This document shows, one piece after another, positions 1-7,612 of a stretch of DNA of 64,000 nt. A program made the translations under genes and the position numbers. The notes below the pieces were generated by a model. It saw only the letters and a list, made by a program, of their open reading frames with translations. It was not told where the DNA came from and did not search any database. Position 1 is the first letter of the stretch. Every line of letters starts with the position of its first letter. This DNA is from Thiotrichaceae bacterium. GTDB lineage: Bacteria > Pseudomonadota > Gammaproteobacteria > Beggiatoales > Beggiatoaceae. Location of the stretch: assembly GCA_011391085.1 (NCBI GenBank), contig JAABRD010000003.1, forward strand, positions 1 to 64,000, given 5' to 3'.

Positions 1-70
1 CCCCCGGCCCCTCTCCCAGAGGGAGAGGGGGGAGGGCAAACATATCACCCACTCCAGCATCATTACCAAA
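1..70. repeat. Remnant of a GC-rich palindrome plus element end upstream of kdpC
   Basis: A CCCCTCTCCC / GGGAGAGGGG palindrome is followed by a degenerate copy of the inverted end seen elsewhere as ATCACCCACATTGCATCACTAC. It lies directly upstream of the kdpC ribosome-binding site, so the kdp operon probably carries an element between kdpB (outside the window) and kdpC. Confidence 0.7.
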
Positions 71-85
71 AAAAGGAACCTCACT

Positions 86-655
86 ATGAAAACGTTACTT
101 CGTCCAGCCGTTACTTTATTTTTATTATTCAGTGGTCTCACGGGGATTATCTATCCGTTGCTGGTCACGGGCATTGGCAACCTGATGTTTCCTCAGCAAG
201 TGGCTGGTAGCCTGCTGAAAGTGGGAGATAAATGGGTTGGGTCAAGCCTCATTGGTCAACCTTTCACAGACCCGAAATATTTCTGGGGACGACCGTCGGC
301 TACGGCCCCTTATCCTTACAACGCCTTAGCTTCTGGAGGTTCTAACCTGGGTCCCCTCAATCCGATGTTGCAAGAAGTTATCACGGCTCGAATAAAAGTG
401 CTACGAGAAGTCGACCCTGACAATTCTCGTCCGATTCCTATAGACTTAGTGACTGCTTCCGCCAGTGGTTTGGATCCGCATATCAGCCCAGCCGCGGCGG
501 AATATCAAGTGTCTCGTATTGCACGGTGGCGTAAGTTAGCACCTGCTACGGTACAAAACTTGGTACAACAGTTTATCGAACCTCCACAATGGAGAGTGTT
601 TGGCGAATCACGGGTGAATGTGTTGCGGCTGAATTTGGCACTGGATCAGATGTAA
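86..655 (+). CDS. kdpC: Potassium-transporting ATPase KdpC subunit
   Basis: KdpC is the single-span accessory subunit of the high-affinity KdpFABC potassium pump in the inner membrane. It stabilises the complex and promotes ATP binding by KdpB. The 189-residue length is usual for the family. One N-terminal membrane helix (about residues 7-32, with a GLTGIIYPLLVTGI core) is followed by the typical SSLIGQPF and YFWGRPSAT motifs, and the end motif VNVLRLNLALDQ is also typical. A purine-rich AAAGGAA sits just upstream of the ATG. kdpA and kdpB should lie upstream, outside the window. The downstream neighbour is a kdpD-like sensor, as in many kdp loci, but an element separates the two. Family assignment is secure. 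Confidence 0.95.
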   Translation: MKTLLRPAVTLFLLFSGLTGIIYPLLVTGIGNLMFPQQVAGSLLKVGDKWVGSSLIGQPFTDPKYFWGRPSATAPYPYNALASGGSNLGPLNPMLQEVITARIKVLREVDPDNSRPIPIDLVTASASGLDPHISPAAAEYQVSRIARWRKLAPATVQNLVQQFIEPPQWRVFGESRVNVLRLNLALDQM

Positions 656-656
656 T

Positions 657-697
657 GGTTCAGGAGTCCAAAGCGACGCTTTAGACTCATGAACCAT
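657..697. repeat. Short palindrome of the AGGAGTCCAAAGC type
   Basis: An imperfect inverted repeat around CAGGAGTCCAAAGC begins 2 bp after the kdpC stop. This small palindrome family recurs many times in the window, often right behind genes (near 16.3, 19.9, 24.4, 35.8, 39.6, 52.0 and 62.5 kb). It could act as a transcription end or RNA-stabilising hairpin. Confidence 0.6.
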
Positions 698-740
698 CTT
701 CACCACCTCTTGCATAAGGTGGGTTAAAATACAAAAAACG

Positions 741-901
741 GTAGTGATGCAATGTGGGTGATATTCATGGAGTTGCCCTCACCCCCGGCCCCTCTCCCTA
801 CGGGCGTGGGGAGTGTGGCGGAACCAACGGTTTTCTCCCCTCTCCTTCTGGGAGAGGGGCCGGGGGTGAGGGTAAACATATCACCCACATTGCATCACTA
901 C
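741..901. mobile_element. Miniature inverted-repeat element, GTAGTGATGCAATG family
   Basis: The element begins GTAGTGATGCAATGTGGGTG and ends with the inverse complement CACCCACATTGCATCACTAC. Between the ends are two GC-rich hairpins of the CCCTCACCCCCGGCCCCTC type. No ORF is credible inside. It ends 12 bp before the kdpD start, so it separates kdpC from kdpD and supplies kdpD's 5' untranslated region. Confidence 0.8.
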
Positions 902-913
902 CCAAAAAACAAC

Positions 914-3097
914 ATGAACATGAATAACCATCGCCCCACCCCTGATGAATGGCTGGACAAAATCCAGCAAGAAGAAGCCAAACAACAGCGTGGCCGCTTG
1001 AAAATTTTCTTTGGCAGTTGCGCAGGAGTCGGTAAAACCTTCGCGATGTTGTTAGCCGCCGGTGCGCAACGACAACAGGGTACTGATTTAATAGTTGGAA
1101 TTGTGGAGACCCATGGACGTAGCGAGACGACGGCTTTGTTAGAAGGTTTGGAAGTGTTGCCACTGAAGCAGATTGAATACCGCGGTCGACAACTGCCGGA
1201 GTTCGACTTGGATGCCGCACTGACTCGTCATCCTGCATTGATTTTGATAGATGAATTGGCGCACTCGAATGTCGCCGGTTCGCGTCACCCCAAACGTTGG
1301 CAGGACGTGGAGGAGTTGCTTACCGCCGGTATTGATGTCTATACCACCGTCAATGTTCAACATTTGGAGAGTCTCAATGATATTGTTGGTCAAATTACCG
1401 GGATACGGGTATGGGAGACTGTGCCAGATAAAGTCTTTGAAATGGCCGACGAGGTAATTTTAGTCGACCTTCCCCCTGATGAGTTATTACAGCGGCTCCA
1501 ACAGGGTAAAGTCTATTTACCGCAACAGGCGGAACGTGCCGTACAAAATTTCTTCCGGAAAGGCAACTTGATTGCGTTACGGGAGTTAGCGTTGCGCAGG
1601 ACCGCAGATCGAGTGGATGCCCAGATGCGGGATTATCGGGCCGACCAATCCATTCATCAAGTTTGGCAGGCCAAAGAACGGTTAATGGTTTGCATAGGTC
1701 CTTATGCAGGAGGAGATAAATTGGTGCGCAGTGCAGCACGCTTGGCTACTGTCTTACGGGGTGACTGGTTGGCAGTGTATGTAGAGACTCCAGCCTTGCA
1801 ACGCTTGTCCGCCAGTCGACGCGAGAGTATCCTGAAAACGCTGAAGTTGGCTCAAGAATTGGGCGCGGAAACGACTACCTTAGCGGGTGCAGAGTTAGCA
1901 CCGACTCTCATCAGTTATGCCCACTGTCGGAATGTCACGAAATTAGTTATTGGTAGAACTAAACATCCCTGGTGGTCCAAAATATGGCGTACCCGCCTGG
2001 CTGATGAATTAGCGAATCGTTCACCAGACATCGACGTATATATGGTAAGCCATCCACTCACCACGGCGGCCCAGACCTCCTCCGCTACCACGATAGGTTT
2101 GGAGTTGGAGGACACTATCGAACCATCGATGACAGGCTATGTTTGGGCTACTGCCGCTGTGGTGGGAGTGACGCTGGCGACGGCAGGATTGATTCACTTC
2201 TTTGACTTCACCAATGTCATCATGCTGTACTTACTGGCAGTGGTTCTGGTGTCGGTGCAGTGTGGCCGTGGGGCGGGTATTTTCACCTCCTTTTTAAGCG
2301 TGGCAGCCTTCGACTTTTTTTTTATTCCTCCCAAACTGTCATTTACCGTAGCAGACACTCAATATCTGTTTACTTTTGTAATCATGTTAGTCGTGGCCTT
2401 AATCATCAGCAACCTGACCGCTAACCTACGTTATCAAGCGCGGGGGGCAAATTTTAGGGAACGACGTGCCAGTTTATTATATACACTGAGTAAAGAATTG
2501 TCTTCCGCCCTGACGGTGGCGCAGATTATCCAAATCAGTGTGGAACATCTTCAGGGAGTGTTTCAGGCCAAGGTCGCTTTGCTGTTACCAGATAGTCAGG
2601 AACAGGTTCGGCAACCGGTCGTAACGGAGGGTGAGGAGACTCCGACATTGCGGTTCGACCCTGATTTAGGAATTGCGCAATGGGTCTATGATAATCAGCA
2701 ACCGGCGGGGCTGGGGACGAATACTTTACCAGCTAATCCGACATTGTATCTGCCGTTACGGGCCCCGATGCGTACTCGTGGCGTACTGGCTATGGTGCCA
2801 GCGACTTCACACCAAATTTTTCAACCCGAACAGCAACGTTTGCTGGATACCTTTGCGGCCCAAATTGCACTGGCGTTAGAACGAGTCCATTATGTAGAAA
2901 TCGCCCAAGATGTTTTGGTAAGTATGGAAATCGGGCGGTTCCGCAATTCGTTACTCTCAGCTGGCAGTATTGGAGTAGAAGCTTTCGCCGGTGGCGATGT
3001 TGAAGTAGAGGCTTTCGCCGGTGGCTTTTCCCCTGAGTTTAATTCGGTACCAGCCCCCACCGGCGAAAGCCTCAATGCCATTAAGTTAAGGAATTAA
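914..3097 (+). CDS. kdpD: KdpD-like osmosensor truncated before its kinase domain
   Basis: KdpD is the membrane sensor kinase controlling kdp expression. With the start at the ATG at 914, residues 34-42 form the Walker A motif GSCAGVGKT and LILIDELAHSN the Walker B of the KdpD domain. A universal-stress-protein-like domain, four membrane helices (DUF4118) and a GAF-like domain follow. The protein then reaches the conserved lead-in RNSLLSA, where full-length relatives continue into the phospho-accepting histidine box. Here the frame instead enters a repeat and ends with a non-homologous tail containing VEAFAGG twice. The histidine, catalytic ATPase domain and a kdpE gene are all missing. The longer in-frame start at 752 lies inside the upstream element and is unlikely. 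N-terminus-only KdpD proteins exist in some cyanobacteria, so residual function is possible, but it cannot be a kinase. Confidence 0.85.
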   Translation: MNMNNHRPTPDEWLDKIQQEEAKQQRGRLKIFFGSCAGVGKTFAMLLAAGAQRQQGTDLIVGIVETHGRSETTALLEGLEVLPLKQIEYRGRQLPEFDLDAALTRHPALILIDELAHSNVAGSRHPKRWQDVEELLTAGIDVYTTVNVQHLESLNDIVGQITGIRVWETVPDKVFEMADEVILVDLPPDELLQRLQQGKVYLPQQAERAVQNFFRKGNLIALRELALRRTADRVDAQMRDYRADQSIHQVWQAKERLMVCIGPYAGGDKLVRSAARLATVLRGDWLAVYVETPALQRLSASRRESILKTLKLAQELGAETTTLAGAELAPTLISYAHCRNVTKLVIGRTKHPWWSKIWRTRLADELANRSPDIDVYMVSHPLTTAAQTSSATTIGLELEDTIEPSMTGYVWATAAVVGVTLATAGLIHFFDFTNVIMLYLLAVVLVSVQCGRGAGIFTSFLSVAAFDFFFIPPKLSFTVADTQYLFTFVIMLVVALIISNLTANLRYQARGANFRERRASLLYTLSKELSSALTVAQIIQISVEHLQGVFQAKVALLLPDSQEQVRQPVVTEGEETPTLRFDPDLGIAQWVYDNQQPAGLGTNTLPANPTLYLPLRAPMRTRGVLAMVPATSHQIFQPEQQRLLDTFAAQIALALERVHYVEIAQDVLVSMEIGRFRNSLLSAGSIGVEAFAGGDVEVEAFAGGFSPEFNSVPAPTGESLNAIKLRN

Positions 3098-3250
3098 GAC
3101 ACTGGTGGAGTGGAGGCTTTAGCCGGCTGGCAGTAGGCGTCCCCGTCTTTCCCAACGTGCGGGGTTTGCCTACTGTCAGCCGGCTAAAGCCTCCATTCCA
3201 ACGGTGTTTCCCTTAACTTAATGGCATTGCAACTAAAGCCTCTAGTCCCG
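2962..3250. repeat. Cluster of CTAGAGGCTTTAGCCGG-type palindromes at the kdpD break
   Basis: Several direct and inverted copies of a GTGGAGTAGAGGCTTTCGCCGGTG-like unit are mixed with a GCCATTAAGTTAAGGAAT segment that is also repeated elsewhere. The cluster starts exactly where similarity to KdpD ends. The same family occurs near 13.6, 20.6, 21.8, 44.8, 47.8, 53.9 and 59.9 kb. Confidence 0.8.
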
Positions 3251-3299
3251 CGTTCCCTGCCTCATTTAGATATTGTATTGACATTTATCCCATACTGTA

Positions 3300-3329
3300 T
3301 TGACATCTCACCCCATTTCTTTTTACAAT
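3300..3329 (+). promoter_or_regulatory. Probable sigma70-type promoter of chrA
   Basis: TTGACA at 3300-3305 and TACAAT at 3324-3329 are separated by 18 bp, close to the consensus. The GTATTGACAT sequence holding the -35 box also occurs 22 bp upstream (TTGACA at 3278-3283), a small direct repeat that might be a regulator site. The chrA start is 45 bp downstream. Confidence 0.5.
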
Positions 3330-3374
3330 ACCCACGGTCATTTTTGACCACTTTACAACAAACATCTTTTCAAC

Positions 3375-4781
3375 ATGGTAATTAAACAGATGAACCACCC
3401 TCCCCCTCCACAAACGCCTATCTCATCGGCGTCCCCAGAAGATTCGCCCTCAATGGTTTCCTTTTGGGAATCTTTTGCTTACTGGCTAAAACTAGGCTTT
3501 ATCAGTTTTGGCGGCCCCGCGGGTCAGATTTCCATGATGCACCAAGAACTGGTAGAACGCCGACGTTGGATTTCTGAAAACCGTTTCTTACACGCCTTAA
3601 ATTACTGTATGTTGTTACCAGGTCCAGAAGCTCAACAATTGGCCACCTATATCGGCTGGCTGATGCACGGTATCAAAGGTGGAATCATGGCGGGGATATT
3701 GTTTGTACTCCCTTCTTTACTCATTTTGATTGCCTTGACCTGGATTTATGTCGTCTATGGCAACGTTCCCTTGGTAGCTGGGATTCTCTATGGCATCAAA
3801 CCCGCCGTCACTGCCATTGTGGTGTTCGCAGCGTACCGCATTGGGTCACGGGCACTGAAAAACAATGTCTTATGGGCGTTAGCGGCCCTAGCATTTATTG
3901 CCATCTTTGTCTTCGAAGTTCCCTTTCCGTTCATTGTCTTAGGCGCGGCCATTTTGGGATTCATTGGCGGACGGGTGGCACCAGAAAAATTTCGCATGGG
4001 TGGAGGACATGGGGATGGTGGCCACAAGTCCTATGGTAAAGCGTTGATTGATGACGATACCCCTACGCCAGACCATCTGCGTTTTAAATGGTCACGGACG
4101 CTGGCATTTCTGGTCGTCGGTTTGGTCATCTGGGCTAGCACTTTAGGTCTGTTGATGACTCAATTTGGCTGGGAAGGCGCGTTGACACAAATGGGTTGGT
4201 TCTTTACCAAAGCGGCATTACTCACCTTTGGCGGTGCGTATGCCGTGCTTCCGTATGTCTATCAAGGTGGCGTGGATCATTATCAATGGTTGACGGCCCC
4301 TCAAATGATAGATGGTTTAGCGTTGGGAGAAACGACTCCTGGGCCACTCATTATGATCGTAGCATTTGTTGGCTTCATTGGGGCGTGGACGAAAGCAGTG
4401 TTCGGACCTGAGAGTTTGGCATTAGCAGGTATCTTAGGCGCCACCATTGCAACATTTTATACCTTCCTCCCTTCCTTCCTATTCATCTTTTTAGGCGGAC
4501 CGTTGGTAGAAACGACGCATGGCGATATTAAGTTCACGGCGCCACTGACAGGAATCACCGCCGCAGTCGTCGGTGTCGTATTAAATCTCGCCACCTTTTT
4601 TGCCTACCATGTCCTCTGGCCAATGGGGGTTCAAGGCCAGTTTGAGTGGTTCTCGGCCATCTTGGGAATTGCCGCATTTATTGCCCTGTTCCGCTTCAAA
4701 ATAGGCATCAGTCAAGTTATTGTGGCTTGTGCAGTGGTGGGATTGGGATACAGTTTGATAATTCCATTGATTGTCAAGTAA
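3375..4781 (+). CDS. chrA: Chromate efflux transporter, long-chain CHR family
   Basis: ChrA proteins export chromate across the inner membrane; related proteins may move sulfate. The 468-residue protein has two homologous CHR halves, as expected for the long-chain type. The first half carries the signature FISFGGPAGQISMMHQE followed by LLPGPEAQQL. The second carries LLTFGGAYAVLPYV followed by GETTPGPLIM. About ten hydrophobic segments are present, split by a hydrophilic loop near residues 205-240. An ATG at 3390 is an alternative start. The gene appears to be transcribed alone from a nearby promoter and is followed by a hairpin. The family call is secure; the substrate is inferred from family membership. 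Confidence 0.93.
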   Translation: MVIKQMNHPPPPQTPISSASPEDSPSMVSFWESFAYWLKLGFISFGGPAGQISMMHQELVERRRWISENRFLHALNYCMLLPGPEAQQLATYIGWLMHGIKGGIMAGILFVLPSLLILIALTWIYVVYGNVPLVAGILYGIKPAVTAIVVFAAYRIGSRALKNNVLWALAALAFIAIFVFEVPFPFIVLGAAILGFIGGRVAPEKFRMGGGHGDGGHKSYGKALIDDDTPTPDHLRFKWSRTLAFLVVGLVIWASTLGLLMTQFGWEGALTQMGWFFTKAALLTFGGAYAVLPYVYQGGVDHYQWLTAPQMIDGLALGETTPGPLIMIVAFVGFIGAWTKAVFGPESLALAGILGATIATFYTFLPSFLFIFLGGPLVETTHGDIKFTAPLTGITAAVVGVVLNLATFFAYHVLWPMGVQGQFEWFSAILGIAAFIALFRFKIGISQVIVACAVVGLGYSLIIPLIVK

Positions 4782-4806
4782 ATAACTCCTCTTACGCAAC
4801 TGCACC

Positions 4807-4840
4807 AGAAACTAAGTTTGCTTTACGAAACTTAGTTTCT
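4807..4840. terminator. Terminator-like hairpin after chrA
   Basis: AGAAACTAAGTTT and AAACTTAGTTTCT form a 13-bp stem with an 8-base loop, followed by a short T-rich stretch. The same AGAAACTAAGTTTCT palindrome recurs near 47.28 and 51.28 kb, so it is also a dispersed repeat. Confidence 0.55.
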
Positions 4841-4856
4841 TTAGTACCTATTGATT

Positions 4857-7541
4857 ATGCTTAACCTCAAACCCTCTCCTCAAGTTATCCAAACCGACTA
4901 CACGAAGTTACAGTCTTTAGTCGAATTTAAAGAACGAGTAGGCGAATTGGGGACCGCGTTGATCGGTATTATTACCAAAGAGTTACAAACCAATAAACCC
5001 TTTCAAGAGGCGTTTGAAATATTTAGTAAATTGTGTCGCAGTTCGATTAATCCGAACTTGGCGGACATAGCGATTATTGAGATGTTGGTTCAGCACTTGT
5101 TGACCGAACGGTTATTTCGGACCGTTTTTAACAATCCCGATTTTCGAAAGAAGAATGTCATTGCCAAAGAGATTGAAAAGGTCATTGCGCAATTGACAGC
5201 TAAATCGTTTAGTCGGGATACGTTTCTCAAGAGTCTCGACCATTTTTATCTCGCCATCGAACGGGCCGCCGCGACCATAGAAGACTATCAACGGAAGCAA
5301 GCATTTCTCAATCTTGTTTATGAAAAGTTCTTCCAAGGCTTTGCTGTGAAAATCGCCGATACACACGGCATTGTCTATACGCCACAAGCAATTGTGAACT
5401 TTATGATCAACTCGGTGGAGGAGATGTTGCGACAAGAATTTAATCGAACATTATCCAGTCCTGGGGTACACATTCTCGACCCGTTTGTTGGAACGGGCAA
5501 CTTTATCATGCGGGTGTTACGCGAGATTAACTCGTTGCAATTGGAACACAAATACAAACACGAGTTACATTGCAACGAAGTGATGTTGTTGCCCTATTAC
5601 ATTGCTTGCCTGAATATTGAACAAGCATTTTATGAACAGACTGACAAGTATCTGCCCTTTGATGGAATCTGCTTAGTCGATACGTTTGAATTGGTGGAGG
5701 AGAAGCAACGAGAATTGTTTGTGCCAGCTAATACTCAGCGCGTCTCGCGACAACAGGAGACACCGATCTTTGTGATTCTTGGGAATCCACCCTATAATGT
5801 TGGACAACAACATGAAAACGATAATAATAAAAATCGCAAATATCCTGCTTTAGAAAAACTGGTTGCCGAAAACTATGCGAAGACTTCCAAAGCCACCAAT
5901 AAAAATGCCTTGTCAGATGCGTATGTCAAGGCGTTTCAATGGGCCACTTGGCGCCTGCGCGAGAGTCAGGAAGGAATTGTGGCGTTGGTCACCAATAACG
6001 GTTTTTTAGACGGCATTGCGTTTGATGGAATGCGCAACCACTTGGCCACTCAGTTTGCCAAAATTTATCATCTGAACTTGAAAGGTAACGCCCGCACGTC
6101 TGGCGAACGTAGGAAGCAAGAAGCAGGTAATATTTTCAATGACCAAATTCGCGTTGGGGTGGGAATTACGTTGTTAGTGAAGCAACCTAAACCGGCTAAT
6201 CAGCTTGCCGAAATTTGGATTTATTCCATTGCAGATTACTTAGAAGCCAATGAAAAACAAGATTTTTTGGTAAAGGCTAACAGTTTTCGTCAAATTCCTT
6301 TTCAATTGGCTAAAGTGGATAAAAATCACACCTGGCTAACCGACGGCTTACGTGCTGAATTTGAGAATTTGATACCGTTGGGAACCAAAACTGAGAAGGT
6401 CTCGAAACAAGCTGTGAAAGGCGTCATTTTCAAGAATTATGGACGTGGTGTGGGCACCAGCCGCGATGCCTGGGCTTATCATTTCAATCGGGAGACGCTG
6501 GCTAAGAATATGCGATACACGATTGGAATTTATAATGAACAGGTGAATAAATGGATCGACCAAGAACCGACCCTTCAATGGACTCACGCGGAGGAGAAGC
6601 GTCGGTACATTGATGCCCTAGTGTTATATGATGACACGCAACTCAGTTGGAGTCATACTCTCAAAACCGCTTTGGAACGCAAGCACAAAGCGCAGTTTGC
6701 TGAAGAGAACATCAGACGATCTCTGTATCGTCCCTTTACCAAGAGTTACTTGTTTTTTGACCGCATTATGAATAACGAGGGAGCCATCTTCGGGTCGGTT
6801 TTTCCTACCCCAGCAACTGAAATCGAGAATCGAGTGATTTGCGTCAATGGAATTGGTGGCAAGAAACCGTTGAGTCCCTTGATGGTCAATTGTTTGCCAG
6901 ACTTGGGACTGATTGAAGCGACTCAATGCTTCCCCTTTTATACTTACCATGAAGACGGCACTCATCGTCAAGAAAACCTCACCAATTGGGCGTTGGAAAC
7001 GTTTCAACAACATTATCAAGACTCGAATATCACCAAGTGGGACATTTTCTACTACGTCTATGGCCTGTTGCATCACCCTGACTATCGAGAGAAATACGCA
7101 ATCAATGTGAAACGGGAGTTACCCCGAATCCCTTACGCCCCAGACTTCTGGCCGTTTGCTACCGCAGGTCAACAGTTGGCGGAATTACATGTACACTATG
7201 AGACGCAACCAGAATATCCGTTACAACCAGTCATCAACACACCGTTGCACTGGCGGCTTGAGAAAATGAAGTTGTCAAAAGACCAAACTAGCGTGATTTA
7301 TAACAACTCCTTAACCTTAACTGGGATACCACCTGAGACCTTCGAATATCGCTTAGGCAATCGTTGTGCATTAGACTGGGTGATTGACCAATACCAAGTG
7401 AGTCAAGATAAGCGCAGTGGGATTGTCAATGATCCAAATCAGTTGGAGGACAAACAGTATATTGCGCGTCTGATTGGGCAGGTGGTGACGGTGAGTGTCA
7501 AGACAGTGGAGATTGTCAAGGGGTTGCCGTCGCTTGACTAA
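4857..7541 (+). CDS. DNA adenine methyltransferase, nuclease-less paralogue of a single-chain R-M enzyme
   Basis: This is an N6-adenine DNA methyltransferase with a fused specificity region, of the single-chain type (IIG or ISP-like). Motif I is DPFVGTGNF near residue 208 and catalytic motif IV is NPPY near residue 310. The protein aligns almost end to end with the next gene and shares its MLNLKP start. It lacks about 141 residues (22-162 of the paralogue), exactly the segment holding the PD-(D/E)XK nuclease. The deletion is in frame, joining the first 21 residues to the FKERV helix. The region between motif IV and the C-terminus differs most, so the recognised site probably differs. The expected activity is methylation without cleavage. 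The ATG at 4857 is preferred over a TTG at 4851 because it matches the paralogue. Confidence 0.85.
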   Translation: MLNLKPSPQVIQTDYTKLQSLVEFKERVGELGTALIGIITKELQTNKPFQEAFEIFSKLCRSSINPNLADIAIIEMLVQHLLTERLFRTVFNNPDFRKKNVIAKEIEKVIAQLTAKSFSRDTFLKSLDHFYLAIERAAATIEDYQRKQAFLNLVYEKFFQGFAVKIADTHGIVYTPQAIVNFMINSVEEMLRQEFNRTLSSPGVHILDPFVGTGNFIMRVLREINSLQLEHKYKHELHCNEVMLLPYYIACLNIEQAFYEQTDKYLPFDGICLVDTFELVEEKQRELFVPANTQRVSRQQETPIFVILGNPPYNVGQQHENDNNKNRKYPALEKLVAENYAKTSKATNKNALSDAYVKAFQWATWRLRESQEGIVALVTNNGFLDGIAFDGMRNHLATQFAKIYHLNLKGNARTSGERRKQEAGNIFNDQIRVGVGITLLVKQPKPANQLAEIWIYSIADYLEANEKQDFLVKANSFRQIPFQLAKVDKNHTWLTDGLRAEFENLIPLGTKTEKVSKQAVKGVIFKNYGRGVGTSRDAWAYHFNRETLAKNMRYTIGIYNEQVNKWIDQEPTLQWTHAEEKRRYIDALVLYDDTQLSWSHTLKTALERKHKAQFAEENIRRSLYRPFTKSYLFFDRIMNNEGAIFGSVFPTPATEIENRVICVNGIGGKKPLSPLMVNCLPDLGLIEATQCFPFYTYHEDGTHRQENLTNWALETFQQHYQDSNITKWDIFYYVYGLLHHPDYREKYAINVKRELPRIPYAPDFWPFATAGQQLAELHVHYETQPEYPLQPVINTPLHWRLEKMKLSKDQTSVIYNNSLTLTGIPPETFEYRLGNRCALDWVIDQYQVSQDKRSGIVNDPNQLEDKQYIARLIGQVVTVSVKTVEIVKGLPSLD

Positions 7542-7612
7542 AAACCATCAACCCGCTACACTCACTTCGCGTCCATGAACGTGCGGCTAACAAACTAACG
7601 AAAGAGATTTTT

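Noticed and set aside
752-913. Longer start for kdpD at 752
   Set aside because: The added 54 codons lie inside the repeat element and look nothing like KdpD.
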